Assembly (NCBI RefSeq): GCF_001297015.1
Contig: NZ_LIGE01000041.1
Coordinates: 107,293-171,292, forward strand
Length of the DNA: 64,000 bases
DNA from: Pseudomonas sp. RIT-PI-r
GTDB lineage: Bacteria; Pseudomonadota; Gammaproteobacteria; Pseudomonadales; Pseudomonadaceae
Reading direction: 5' to 3'
Shown: positions 26,773 through 37,225 of the stretch, in pieces
Layout: each line of letters begins with the position of its first letter
How positions within the stretch are numbered: the stretch's first letter is position 1
Notes under the pieces: model-generated
Told to the model about the DNA's origin: nothing
What the model saw: the letters and a program-made list of their open reading frames with translations, nothing else
The model's database searches: none
Program-made: the position numbers and the translations under genes

Positions 26773-26854
26773 CCCTTCGCGAGCAGGCTCGCTCCCACAT
26801 GGGATCTGTGCTGCAAATCAAATCTCCTGTGGGAGCGAGCCTGCTCGCGAAGGG
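26773..26854. repeat. REP palindrome pair, family A, opposite orientation
   Basis: CCCTTCGCGAGCAGGCTCGC on the left and GCGAGCCTGCTCGCGAAGGG on the right, with the head ends outward, opposite to the pair at 25572. Confidence 0.88.
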
Positions 26855-26867
26855 CCTGACGAAGCTT

Positions 26868-27740
26868 TCAGCTCAGCAAGCCCATCCGCCGTTTGGCCCG
26901 TTGCACCGAGCCATTGCGCATCGCCCAGCGCAGCATCGGCGCGCTGCGTCTGACGCTGGCGCGAATCAGCTGGCGTTGCAGCGAACTCTGCCGCACATCG
27001 AGCATGGCACTGGCCCAGTCCGGCAGCAGATCAATACCGGCCTTCATCATCAAATCGCCAAACGGCCGCGCGAGAACACTCGGTGCCGGCGCGGCGAGCA
27101 ACAGGCGCAACACCTCACGGCTGCGCTCGTCGCACAGCAGCTGCGGGCGCATCCTTTGCAGATAATCAGCCACGGCCTGCCGCGATTTCGGCACATCCCG
27201 TGCGCCCAGGCGTTCGGCAATCACGGCGATTTCCGCGTAATAACGATCTTGATCGGCCGCCGACAAGTGCGGATTGCGATAGCGCAAATGTGCCGCGAGA
27301 AAGTTGCTGACCTCGGCCACATGCACCCACGTCAGCAAATCCGGATCGCTCGCCGCGTAGGGCCGGCCATCCGGTGCGGTGCCCACCACCTGCAAGTGAA
27401 TGGTTCGGACTTTCTCGATCAACCAGTCGGCGTCTCGTCGCGATCCAAATGTGGTACCGGAAACAAACTGGCTGGTACGGCGCAAGCGCCCGAGCATGTC
27501 TTGACGAAAATTCGAATGATCCCAAACCCCGGCCAACGCCAGCGGATGCAGCGCTTGCAGCAGCAACGCGCTGATGCCGCCGATCAACATGCTGCTGAAG
27601 TCGCCGTGCACTTGCCAACTGACCGAGTCGGGGCCGAACAGGCCGGGATCGCCCTTGGGGTTTTCCAGGTCGAGTTGGCCGAGGGACAGCCCGGTCAGGC
27701 TCATGAGTTGCTGTTCGATACGGCTGCGGATGAATTCCAT
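26868..27740 (-). CDS. DUF2236 (oxygenase MpaB-like) protein
   Basis: 290 aa, from ATG 27740 (MEFIRSRIEQQ); an upstream GTG at 27746 is possible. The DUF2236/MpaB family includes heme oxygenases such as latex-clearing protein. Visible family motifs are LLLQALHPLALAGVWDHSNF, RTSQFVSGTTFGSR, and WVHVAEVSNFLAAHLRY. His residues (HP, VH) are candidate heme ligands. It has no signal peptide. Substrate unknown. Confidence 0.75.
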   Translation of the reverse strand: MEFIRSRIEQQLMSLTGLSLGQLDLENPKGDPGLFGPDSVSWQVHGDFSSMLIGGISALLLQALHPLALAGVWDHSNFRQDMLGRLRRTSQFVSGTTFGSRRDADWLIEKVRTIHLQVVGTAPDGRPYAASDPDLLTWVHVAEVSNFLAAHLRYRNPHLSAADQDRYYAEIAVIAERLGARDVPKSRQAVADYLQRMRPQLLCDERSREVLRLLLAAPAPSVLARPFGDLMMKAGIDLLPDWASAMLDVRQSSLQRQLIRASVRRSAPMLRWAMRNGSVQRAKRRMGLLS

Positions 27741-27791
27741 GACCACTCAGTGAAGAAGAGCGGGCGCGACCAGTTGACCGCGCCCGGGATG

Positions 27792-29729
<1,938 letters not shown>

Positions 29730-29817
29730 GACGGTTCCTTATTCTTGTTGTGCGACAAGGATAAAGATGCGCCGATGGGGGCAAGGGTTCAAGGGCGGCA
29801 GACGGCTCCCCACCGCG

Positions 29818-29859
29818 AAGAGCCCCTCACCCTAACCCTCTCCCAAAGGGAGAGGGGAC
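29818..29859. repeat. C-rich intergenic repeat (CCCTCACCCTAACCCTCTCCC type)
   Basis: AGCCCCTCACCCTAACCCTC followed by CAAAGGGAGAGGGG makes a hairpin. It is the reverse of the repeat at 29939. It lies in the 343-base gap between acs and pgi, which contains no gene. Confidence 0.75.
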
Positions 29860-29938
29860 TGACCGAGGTGTTTGGGCTTGATACATCGACCTGAAATTCC
29901 TGAGTCCAACTCAAGTAATGAAAAGCGCGAAAATCGGC

Positions 29939-29985
29939 TCCCTTTCCCCCTCGCCCTTGGGGGAGAGGGCTGGGGTGAGGGGGAA
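29939..29985. repeat. G-rich partner of the intergenic repeat
   Basis: CTTTCCCCCTCGCCCTTGGG followed by AGAGGGCTGGGGTGAGGGGG. It contains the reverse complement of the unit at 29818 (TGAGGGG/CCCCTCA), so the two face each other. Confidence 0.75.
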
Positions 29986-30028
29986 ACGATCTGGCTGTCA
30001 GCGCGAAATCCACGCCAAACGCCAGACG

Positions 30029-30055
30029 AAAAAAAGCCCCTGAACTTCAGGGGCT
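30029..30055 (-). terminator. Terminator of pgi
   Basis: The stem AGCCCCTGAA / TTCAGGGGCT is preceded on the plus strand by seven A residues, giving a T-run on the minus strand, 18 bases after the pgi stop. Confidence 0.88.
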
Positions 30056-30072
30056 CTCTATCAAGCGACTGA

Positions 30073-31737
30073 TCACCCGCGGTGACGACCGCGGAAGTAG
30101 TTGATCAGGCCTTGGGTGGAAGGGTCATCGGCAACGGTTTCATCGCTGCCCACCAGGCGGTTGTAAACGCCTTTGCCCAGTTCCTTGCCCAGTTCCACGC
30201 CCCACTGGTCAAAGGCGTTGATGCCCCAGACCACGCTTTGCACGAACACTTTGTGTTCATACATCGCCACCAGTGCGCCGAGACGACGCGGGCTGATGCG
30301 CTCGACCACAAGGGTGTTGCTCGGACGGTTGCCCGGGATCACCTTGTGCGGTGCGAGTTTGTGCACCTGCTCTTCGCTCATGCCCTTGTCGCGCAACTCT
30401 TGTTCGGCTTCCGGCAAGGTCTTGCCGAGCATCAGCGCCTGGCTCTGCGACAGGCAGTTGGCGTACAGCCACTGATGGTGGTCGGAAACCGGGTTGAAGC
30501 TGACGATCGGCACAATGAAGTCGGCCGGGATCAGCTGCGACCCTTGATGCAGCAACTGATGGTAGGCGTGCTGACCGTTGCAGCCGACGCCGCCCCAGAT
30601 CACCGGACCGGTATCGGTCGACACCGGCGTGCCGTCCTGACGCACGCTCTTGCCGTTGGATTCCATGTCCAGTTGTTGCAAGTGCTTGGTGATGTTACGC
30701 AGGTAGTGGTCGTACGGCAGGATCGCGTGGCTCTGCGCGCCCCAGAAGTTACCGTACCAGACACCGAGCAGCGCCAGCAGAACCGGCATGTTCTGTTCGA
30801 ACGGCGCGGTCTGGAAATGCTGGTCCATGGTGTAGGCACCGGACAGCAGTTCCTTGAAGTTGGACATGCCGATGGCCAGGGCAATCGGCAAACCGATGGC
30901 CGACCACAGCGAGTAACGACCGCCAACCCAGTCCCACATCGGGAAGATGTTTTCTTCGCGGATACCGAACGCCACGGCTGCCGCGTTGTTGCTCGAGACG
31001 GCGATGAAGTGACGATACAGCTCGGCTTCCGAACCGCCCTGCGCCAGGTACCAGGCACGAGCAGCCTGGGCGTTCTTCAGGGTTTCGAGGGTGTTGAACG
31101 ACTTCGACGAAACGATGAACAGCGTGGTCTCGGCGCGCAGTTTCTGCGTCAGCTCGTGGAACTCACTGCCGTCGATGTTCGCCAGATAGTGGCAACGCAC
31201 GCCTTTCTGCGCGTAGGACAGCAGTGCTTCGGACACCAGCTCCGGGCCGAGGAACGAGCCACCGATGCCGATGTTGACCACATCAGTGATCGGCTTTTCG
31301 GTGTAACCGCGCCACAGACCGTCGTGGATGCGGCCAACCAGATCGGTGATCTGGTTCAACACTTTGTGGACTTCCGGCATCACGTTGACGCCGTTGACCG
31401 ATAACTTGTCGCCTACCGGGCGGCGCAGGGCGGTATGCAGCGCCGGGCGGCCTTCGGACGAGTTGACGATTTCGCCGTCGAACAGCGCCTTGATTGCGCC
31501 CTTGAGATCGACTTCGTTGGCCAGACCCACCAGCAGATTGCGGGTCTCGGCGTTGATCAAATTCTTCGAATAGTCGAGAAACAGTCCGCAGCTGCTGAGA
31601 GTGAACTGATTGAAGCGCTGCGGATCGGCGTTGAAGGCTTCGCGCATGCTGAAATCCTGCATGGCTTGGCGGTGATCTTTCAACGCTTGCCAGGCGGGCA
31701 GAGCGGTAACGTCGTGAGGAGTGCGGTAGTACGCCAT
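30073..31737 (-). CDS. pgi: Glucose-6-phosphate isomerase
   Basis: 554 aa; interconverts glucose-6-phosphate and fructose-6-phosphate. Family signatures DVVNIGIGGSFLGPELV (about 149-165), VSSKSFNTLETL, and SLWSAIGLPIALAIG are all present, as is the late GRPSN-type segment GNRPSNTLVVE. It has an independent terminator. In Pseudomonas it works mainly towards gluconeogenesis and the Entner-Doudoroff cycle. Confidence 0.96.
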   Translation of the reverse strand: MAYYRTPHDVTALPAWQALKDHRQAMQDFSMREAFNADPQRFNQFTLSSCGLFLDYSKNLINAETRNLLVGLANEVDLKGAIKALFDGEIVNSSEGRPALHTALRRPVGDKLSVNGVNVMPEVHKVLNQITDLVGRIHDGLWRGYTEKPITDVVNIGIGGSFLGPELVSEALLSYAQKGVRCHYLANIDGSEFHELTQKLRAETTLFIVSSKSFNTLETLKNAQAARAWYLAQGGSEAELYRHFIAVSSNNAAAVAFGIREENIFPMWDWVGGRYSLWSAIGLPIALAIGMSNFKELLSGAYTMDQHFQTAPFEQNMPVLLALLGVWYGNFWGAQSHAILPYDHYLRNITKHLQQLDMESNGKSVRQDGTPVSTDTGPVIWGGVGCNGQHAYHQLLHQGSQLIPADFIVPIVSFNPVSDHHQWLYANCLSQSQALMLGKTLPEAEQELRDKGMSEEQVHKLAPHKVIPGNRPSNTLVVERISPRRLGALVAMYEHKVFVQSVVWGINAFDQWGVELGKELGKGVYNRLVGSDETVADDPSTQGLINYFRGRHRG

Positions 31738-31961
31738 CGCTGCGGTTTTCCTTTTTACTTGAACGGCCTTTTAAACACTGAACAGCCACGACACGCCATG
31801 TTTGGGCGTGGGGCCAACTGTGTCGCCACGATTTCTGGACACAGGGCGAATACAGTAAACCTCGCGCTGCGTTCTGTCTTGACTTTGTCTGACCAGATCC
31901 CTGTACTTTTTTAACATCGAGAGCGGGAACTGGCCGACAAACGGAACGAGGTGATACGCGA

Positions 31962-32342
31962 TCAGGCAACCTGAACCGGGATGGCGTTGCTGGTATGGCT
32001 CAGCTCATTGCCCGGTCCCATGTAGAGCATGCGCGGCTTGAAATTGACCAGATCCGCTTCGCTGTAATGGGCGTAGGCGCAGATGATCACCCGATCGCCG
32101 ACCTTGGCCTTGTGTGCGGCGGCGCCGTTGACCGAGATCATCCGCGAACCCTCTTCGCCACGGATTGCATAGGTGGTGAAACGCTCGCCGTTGTCGACGT
32201 TGTAAATCTGGATCTGCTCGTATTCACGGATGCCGGACAAGTCCAGCCACTCGCCATCAATGGCGCACGAGCCTTCGTAGTCGAGCACTGCATGAGTGAC
32301 TTCGGCGCGGTGCAGTTTGGCCTTGAGCATGATCGCGTGCAT
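31962..32342 (-). CDS. panD: Aspartate 1-decarboxylase PanD
   Basis: 126 aa; makes beta-alanine for pantothenate. Pyruvoyl enzyme self-cleaving between Gly24 and Ser25 (DYEGSCAIDG). I start at the ATG at 32342 (MHAIMLKAK), the family start, not the one two codons earlier at 32348. It is separated from panC by a REP element, so it may be transcribed with or apart from panBC. Confidence 0.95.
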   Translation of the reverse strand: MHAIMLKAKLHRAEVTHAVLDYEGSCAIDGEWLDLSGIREYEQIQIYNVDNGERFTTYAIRGEEGSRMISVNGAAAHKAKVGDRVIICAYAHYSEADLVNFKPRMLYMGPGNELSHTSNAIPVQVA

Positions 32343-32443
32343 GTGCATTTTCCCGGGTTGGAATCAAACGGCGGGCAGTGTGCCCGAAGGCTTTTAAGGC
32401 GGCAATACAGCTGGAATGCAATCTTCATGACGCTGAAAAACAC

Positions 32444-32533
32444 TGTAGGAGTGAGCCTGCTCGCGATGGCGGTGTGTCATTCAACACTCATGCTGACTGA
32501 CACACCGCTATCGCGAGCAGGCTCACTCCTACA
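32444..32533. repeat. REP palindrome pair, family A
   Basis: TGTAGGAGTGAGCCTGCTCG, with GATGGCGG in place of GATAGCGG in the left arm, and its inverse ending CACTCCTACA. It lies between panC and panD on one strand, where a stable hairpin could limit readthrough or protect the upstream panBC message. Confidence 0.9.
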
Positions 32534-32551
32534 GGGGGTATTGCGGTGTCT

Positions 32552-33412
32552 TTAAACCGGGGTATCGAGATTCAGGTGCAGGTTATCGATCAACCGCGTG
32601 GTGCCGAGGAACGCCGCCACCAGAATCACCAGATCGCGATCCTCCGCCGTCGCCGGACGCAAGGTCAGGGCATGACGGATTTCCAGGTAATCCGGACGCA
32701 GACCCGCGGCTTCGAGCTGTTGCAGCTGAGCGCTGATCAGCGCCGGAAAGTCGCGTTCGCCTTGCTTGATCGACTCGGCGATGTTGCTCAGGCTGCGATA
32801 AACCACCGGGGCCGCCGCACGTTGTTCTTCGCTGAGGAAGCCATTGCGCGACGACAGCGCCAGTCCGTCGGCGGCACGCACGGTCGGCTCGCCGATGATC
32901 TGGATCGGCATGTTCAGGTCATGCACCAGCGCGCGGATCACCGCCAGTTGCTGGTAATCCTTCTGGCCGAAAATCGCCAGATCCGGCTGGACCATGTTGA
33001 ACAGTTTGCTGACCACGGTCGCGACACCTTCGAAGTGCCCCGGACGGCTGGCGCCGCACAGGCCTTCGGAGAGTTGCGGCACGCTGACCCGGGTCTGCCC
33101 GGCCATGCCGTCGGGATACATTTCCTCGACAGTCGGCGCGAACAGCAGGGAGCAACCGGCTTCGAGGAGTTTTTCCTGATCCGCCGCCAAGGTGCGCGGG
33201 TACTTGTCGAGGTCTTCGCCGGCGCCGAACTGCAGTGGGTTGACGAAAATGCTTGCGACCACAAAATCCACGCGTTGCGTGGCTTTGGTGATCAGCGCGA
33301 CGTGGCCGCTGTGCAGGTTGCCCATGGTCGGCACAAAGCCGATGCGCTTGCCTTCACTGCGGGCACGGGCCACAGCGGCGCGCAGTTCGCGTACGGTTTT
33401 AACGGTGTTCAT
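32552..33412 (-). CDS. panC: Pantothenate synthetase
   Basis: 286 aa; joins pantoate and beta-alanine with ATP. Class I nucleotidyltransferase motif PTMGNLHSGH (about 28-37), FGQKDYQQL near 148, and the KMSKS-like LSSRNGFLS (about 185). Its ATG overlaps the panB stop by four bases. Confidence 0.96.
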   Translation of the reverse strand: MNTVKTVRELRAAVARARSEGKRIGFVPTMGNLHSGHVALITKATQRVDFVVASIFVNPLQFGAGEDLDKYPRTLAADQEKLLEAGCSLLFAPTVEEMYPDGMAGQTRVSVPQLSEGLCGASRPGHFEGVATVVSKLFNMVQPDLAIFGQKDYQQLAVIRALVHDLNMPIQIIGEPTVRAADGLALSSRNGFLSEEQRAAAPVVYRSLSNIAESIKQGERDFPALISAQLQQLEAAGLRPDYLEIRHALTLRPATAEDRDLVILVAAFLGTTRLIDNLHLNLDTPV

Positions 33413-34209
33413 GCAGAGAATCCGTGTTCGATGCCAGGGAACGTGGTGGCTTTGACTTCGTTGACGTAAGCCTTCAGTGCGGACTGGATGCTGTCCTGAC
33501 CGTGCATGAAGTTCTTCACGAACTTCGGCACGCGGCCAGTGATCGACAGGCCGAGCATGTCGTGCAGTACCAGCACCTGGCCGTCGGTGGCGTTACCGGC
33601 ACCGATACCGATCACCGGAATCTTCACGGCCTGGCTGATTTCAGCGGCCAGTTCACTCGGTACGCATTCCAGCAGCAGCATCGCCGCACCGGCTTGTTCC
33701 AGCGAGATCGCGTCGGCGCGCATCTGCCGCGCCTGGTTCTCGTTACGGCCCTGCACTTTATAGCCACCGAGAATGTTCACCGCTTGCGGGGTCAGGCCCA
33801 TGTGCGCGCAAACCGGTACACCGCGCTCGGCGAGCAAACGGATCGACTCGGCCAGCCACAACTGACCTTCGACTTTGATCATGTGCGCGCCGGCCTGCAT
33901 CAGCATCGCGCTGTTGCTCATGGTTTGTTCGAGGGTGGCGTTGGCCATGAATGGCAGGTCGGCGAGGATCAGGGCATCGGTATTGCCGCGTTTGACGCAA
34001 GCGGTGTGGTAGGCCATTTCTGCGGTGGTCACCGGCAAGGTGCTGTCGTGACCTTGCAGGACCATGCCGAGGGAGTCGCCCACCAGCAGCACTTCGACAC
34101 CGGCCTCGTTGCAGGCGTGAGCGAAGGTCGCGTCATAGCAGGTCAGCATGGTGATCTTTTCACCTTTCTGCTTGAGGCTCTGGAGCGTGGTCAGGGTGAT
34201 GGCTGGCAT
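33409..34209 (-). CDS. panB: Ketopantoate hydroxymethyltransferase PanB
   Basis: 266 aa; transfers a hydroxymethyl group to 2-ketoisovalerate, the branch point with valine synthesis (see ilv genes at 57.7-61 kb). Family motifs: MLTCYDATFAHACNEAGVE, VGDSLGMVLQGH, and VPVCAHMGLTPQ. It forms the first gene of the panBC pair. Upstream of its start (34210-34507) I see no gene. Confidence 0.96.
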   Translation of the reverse strand: MPAITLTTLQSLKQKGEKITMLTCYDATFAHACNEAGVEVLLVGDSLGMVLQGHDSTLPVTTAEMAYHTACVKRGNTDALILADLPFMANATLEQTMSNSAMLMQAGAHMIKVEGQLWLAESIRLLAERGVPVCAHMGLTPQAVNILGGYKVQGRNENQARQMRADAISLEQAGAAMLLLECVPSELAAEISQAVKIPVIGIGAGNATDGQVLVLHDMLGLSITGRVPKFVKNFMHGQDSIQSALKAYVNEVKATTFPGIEHGFSA

Positions 34210-34507
34210 GTAAAAAATCCTCGTTCAGGCGCTCTGGAAACTGCTGCGAGTAACGCGCGTGATTCGTCATCTACTCAGGCGCACGCTCTTTTGTCGTGCT
34301 TATAAGGCCTGGATTGCGCCCGTATGTGCCGGGTTGGCGGCAGCGGGACGCCTATAGTCGTGATGAGCCAACAGGAAGTCAATTGCGTGTGTTACCGCAT
34401 TGTTACGAGGGGAGTGTTACCGGCGTTACTGATGCGATTCAGCGGCGCGGCAGGGCTGATTCGCGGGGTTTTTGTCTGACAAAATCCTGAGGGTAAACGC
34501 TATTCCC

Positions 34508-34586
34508 TGTAGGAGCTGCGGAACGCTGCGATCTTTTGATCTTGGTTTTGAAGATCAAAAGATCGCAGCGTTCCGCAGCTCCTACA
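34508..34586. repeat. REP palindrome pair, family B
   Basis: TGTAGGAGCTGCGGAACGCT on the left and AGCGTTCCGCAGCTCCTACA on the right. This pair is nearly perfect, with the GAACG variant in place of the usual GAAGG. It is the main content of the 391-base gap between panB and folK (34210-34601); the rest shows no gene. Confidence 0.9.
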
Positions 34587-34601
34587 AAGGGCGGATTTGC
34601 G

Positions 34602-35087
34602 TCAGGCGTGGGGGAAGCGTTCCAGGCCGACGAACGGGCAGGCTGCCAGCAGTTCGGGGAGGTTTCGGCCGTCGGCAAGGCGCAGATCCTGCGGCGCCAG
34701 TTCGGCGAGGGGATAGAGCACGAACGCACGTTCCTGAATCTGGTAATGCGGGACTTGCAGGCGCGGCTCGTCGATCAGTCGATCGCCGAACAGCAGAATG
34801 TCCAGATCCAGCGTACGCGGGCCCCAACGCTCCAGGCGTTCACGCCCTTGATCGTTCTCGATCGCTTGCAAGGCATCGAGCAATTCCAGCGGTGCAAGCG
34901 AGCTGTCGAGTGCCGCCACCGCGTTGGTGTAACGCGGCTGGCCCGGCAACAGGGAATCACTTTGATAGAAGGCGGAAACGCCAGCAAGCGTGGTCTGCGG
35001 CAATTGCCCCAGCGCCTCGACGGCGCTGCGCAATTGTTCGGCAGGGTCAGCGAGGTTGCTGCCCATGCCGATATAGATGCGTTCCAT
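34602..35087 (-). CDS. folK: 7,8-dihydro-6-hydroxymethylpterin pyrophosphokinase FolK
   Basis: 161 aa; folate synthesis. It has the typical YIGMGSNLADP start, SAFYQSDSLLPGQPRYTNAV (about 40-59) and WGPRTLDLDILLFGDR with the metal-binding DLD. Three bases separate its start from the pcnB stop. The folK-panB-panC order is common in pseudomonads. Confidence 0.95.
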   Translation of the reverse strand: MERIYIGMGSNLADPAEQLRSAVEALGQLPQTTLAGVSAFYQSDSLLPGQPRYTNAVAALDSSLAPLELLDALQAIENDQGRERLERWGPRTLDLDILLFGDRLIDEPRLQVPHYQIQERAFVLYPLAELAPQDLRLADGRNLPELLAACPFVGLERFPHA

Positions 35088-35090
35088 CGC

Positions 35091-36491
35091 TTATTCGCCC
35101 GTGGCGCTCGGGGCGCCGGCGCGTTTGCGCTTGGAGCCACCGCTGCGGCGACGTTTGCGTGGCGCGCCACTGGCGTCATCACCTTTGCCACTGAGGTCGC
35201 GGATCATGTCGCGACGCTCGCTGTCGTTGGCGTCCTGATAGTCCGTCCACCATTCGCCGAGGCCATCAGTTTCCTCGCCCGCACTTTCACGCAGCAGGAG
35301 GAAGTCGTAACCGGCACGGAAACGCGGGTTGTCCAGCAACAGGTCGGCGCGTTTGCCGCTGCGGCGTGGCAGGCGTTCCTGCATGTCCCAGATCTCGCGG
35401 ATCGGCATGGTGAAGCGCTTTGGAATCGCGATGCGCTGGCACTGCTCGGCGATCAGCTCGTGCGCACCTTCCTGCATCGCCGGAATCGGCGGCATGCCAC
35501 GTTCCTGCAGGCGCAACACGCGGGCCGGCAGGGCAGGCCACAGCAGCGCGGCAAACAGGAACGCCGGGGTCACCGGTTTGTTCTGCTTGATGCGCAGGTC
35601 GGTGTTGGTCAACGCTTCGCTGATCAGCGTGTGGGTGTATTCCGGGTTGTGTTCCAGCGCATCGGCACTGGCCGGGAACAGCGGGGCGAACAGTTGCAGA
35701 TCGACGAGCATTTCGAAGGTGATCGCGGCGTGGCCCGAGAGGAACAGCTTGAGCACTTCTTCGAACAGACGCGCCGACGGGATCTCGCGCAGCATCGGCG
35801 CCAGTTCACGGATCGGCTGTACGGTGTGCTTTTCGATGCCGAAGTTGAGCTTGGCGGCGAAACGCACGGCCCGCAGCATGCGCACCGGGTCTTCCTGATA
35901 GCGCTGCTTCGGGTCGCCGATCAGGCGGATCAGGTGGTTGCGGATGTCGTGTACGCCGTTGGCGTAATCGAGGATGCGCTCGCTGACCGGATCGTAATAC
36001 AGGGCGTTGATGGTGAAGTCGCGGCGTTGCGCGTCTTCTTCCAGGGTGCCGTAAACGTTGTCGCGCAGAATCCGCCCGCTCTCGTTACGCGAAGACTGGT
36101 TGCTGTCTTCGTCGTCTTCGTTGACCGGGTGATTGGCGCGGAAGGTCGCGACTTCAATGATTTCGCGACCGAAATGGATATGCACCAGTTTGAAGCGACG
36201 GCCGATGATTCGCGCATTGCGGAATTCGGCACGGACTTGCTCGGGGGTGGCGCTGGTGGCGACGTCGAAATCCTTGGGCGTGATGCCCAGCAGCATGTCA
36301 CGCACGCAACCGCCGACCAGATAAGCCTGGTAACCGGCACCTTGCAGGCGTTCAACGATATTCACCGCATAGCGGCTGAATTGCGTTTTCTGCAGCGAAT
36401 GTTGGCCGCTGTTGAGCACTTCAGGGGTGCTGCGGATGTGTTGCGTACGACGCACGGGAGCTCGGAATGACTGGAACAACTTCTTCAGCAT
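35091..36491 (-). CDS. pcnB: Poly(A) polymerase PcnB
   Basis: 466 aa; adds 3' poly(A) tails that promote RNA decay. Nucleotidyltransferase motif YLVGGCVRDMLLG (about 56-68) with the catalytic DFDVATSA, then the RNA-binding RRDFTINALYYDP and LRAVRFAAKLNF. The C-terminal tail is strongly basic (RKRRRSGGSKRKRAG). I start at ATG 36491 (MLKKLFQSF). Its neighbour upstream is crcZ, the conserved cbrB-crcZ-pcnB arrangement. Confidence 0.94.
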   Translation of the reverse strand: MLKKLFQSFRAPVRRTQHIRSTPEVLNSGQHSLQKTQFSRYAVNIVERLQGAGYQAYLVGGCVRDMLLGITPKDFDVATSATPEQVRAEFRNARIIGRRFKLVHIHFGREIIEVATFRANHPVNEDDEDSNQSSRNESGRILRDNVYGTLEEDAQRRDFTINALYYDPVSERILDYANGVHDIRNHLIRLIGDPKQRYQEDPVRMLRAVRFAAKLNFGIEKHTVQPIRELAPMLREIPSARLFEEVLKLFLSGHAAITFEMLVDLQLFAPLFPASADALEHNPEYTHTLISEALTNTDLRIKQNKPVTPAFLFAALLWPALPARVLRLQERGMPPIPAMQEGAHELIAEQCQRIAIPKRFTMPIREIWDMQERLPRRSGKRADLLLDNPRFRAGYDFLLLRESAGEETDGLGEWWTDYQDANDSERRDMIRDLSGKGDDASGAPRKRRRSGGSKRKRAGAPSATGE

Positions 36492-36662
36492 GGGATGCAC
36501 TGTTTGAAGGAATGTTCGGCCATACCAAAGAATGACCGCATGATGGGCGCAGATTCTAGCATTTAGTCGGGGGATGGTGTAGGACACGGCCGATTTGAGC
36601 TGCAAGCCGCAGGCTACAGGCATCGCGCGCGATAAAAATGGGGGATTTTGCAGCGGAGGAGA

Positions 36663-37028
36663 AACTACAAGGGGAGCCGAAGCTCCCCAAGAAGTAGTTG
36701 CGTGCTCTTTTTATTATTGATTCGGGCTTCTTGTTTTTGTTGAGTGCCCTCGCCACGAAGTGTTTCCTTCGTGACCCTCCCAATCGGGAGCCAAGAGCAA
36801 ACGGATTGCTTTGGTCGCTGAATTGCAGTGATCTTACGATCCAACCAGTACAGGCTCTGTCTTAGGACAGTTTTTGTTGTTCTCGGCCTGGTCGTGGGGC
36901 AAGCCCCAAATACAACGCCTCTCCAAAAGAATCAGTTAGCTGCGCCTCTCGCCGTCTTGTTTTTATTGTGCGTGAGTCGATTCGTCTTATTTTTATTGTC
37001 TTGTGCATTGCTTGTTATTGTTCTTGTA
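36663..37028 (-). ncRNA. crcZ: CrcZ, Hfq/Crc-sequestering small RNA
   Basis: About 366 bases, transcribed from the sigma-54 promoter at 37039-37055 towards pcnB. The RNA strand carries six clusters of the A-rich CA-type motif AAnAAnAA (for example ACAATAACAAG near 37015 and ACAATAAAAATAAGA near 36990). The others are near 36960, 36876, 36735 and 36713. It ends at the hairpin GGGGAGC TTCG GCTCCCC (36671-36689). Position, length and promoter match CrcZ of other pseudomonads, where its level rises under poor carbon sources to relieve catabolite repression. End coordinates are estimates. Confidence 0.9.
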
Positions 37029-37038
37029 CCAAACATAT

Positions 37039-37055
37039 AGCAGGGGTCGTGCCAA
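37039..37055 (-). promoter_or_regulatory. Sigma-54 promoter of crcZ
   Basis: On the minus strand TTGGCACGACCCCTGCT: the near-ideal -24 TTGGCACG and a -12 TGCT with ten bases between GG and GC. Start of transcription is expected near 37028. Confidence 0.9.
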
Positions 37056-37113
37056 CTTTTGCGAAGCCCAGTAAAACAAAGGGTTAGGTCGATATAACCG
37101 TTTTCTCGGGACG

Positions 37114-37150
37114 AAAAAAAGCCGGGGTTTCGTTACCGATAACCCCGGCT
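37114..37150 (-). terminator. Terminator of cbrB
   Basis: The stem AGCCGGGGTT / AACCCCGGCT with seven T residues on the minus strand. It separates cbrB from crcZ, so crcZ is under its own promoter. Confidence 0.85.
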
Positions 37151-37152
37151 TC

Positions 37153-37178
37153 TGTTACGTGAATCGACTGAGGTAACA
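37153..37178. promoter_or_regulatory. Putative CbrB-binding site 1 upstream of crcZ
   Basis: TGTTAC-N14-GTAACA is a perfect inverted repeat, about 130 bases upstream of the crcZ start of transcription. It matches the GTTAC/GTAAC type of box described for CbrB at crcZ in other pseudomonads. Confidence 0.6.
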
Positions 37179-37198
37179 GTTTTTTCACATCTTCAAGC

Positions 37199-37223
37199 GT
37201 TACCCGCACACTCGACAGGTAAC
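37199..37223. promoter_or_regulatory. Putative CbrB-binding site 2 upstream of crcZ
   Basis: GTTAC-N15-GTAAC, flanked by CG on both sides, ends three bases before the cbrB stop. A possible third, weaker GTTACCGATAAC lies in the loop of the cbrB terminator (37132-37143). Confidence 0.5.
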
Positions 37224-37225
37224 GT

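Noticed and set aside
36828..37040. A 70-codon hydrophobic frame between pcnB and cbrB
   Set aside because: It is antisense to CrcZ. The Leu/Phe/Val-rich translation comes from the T-rich complement of the CA motifs.
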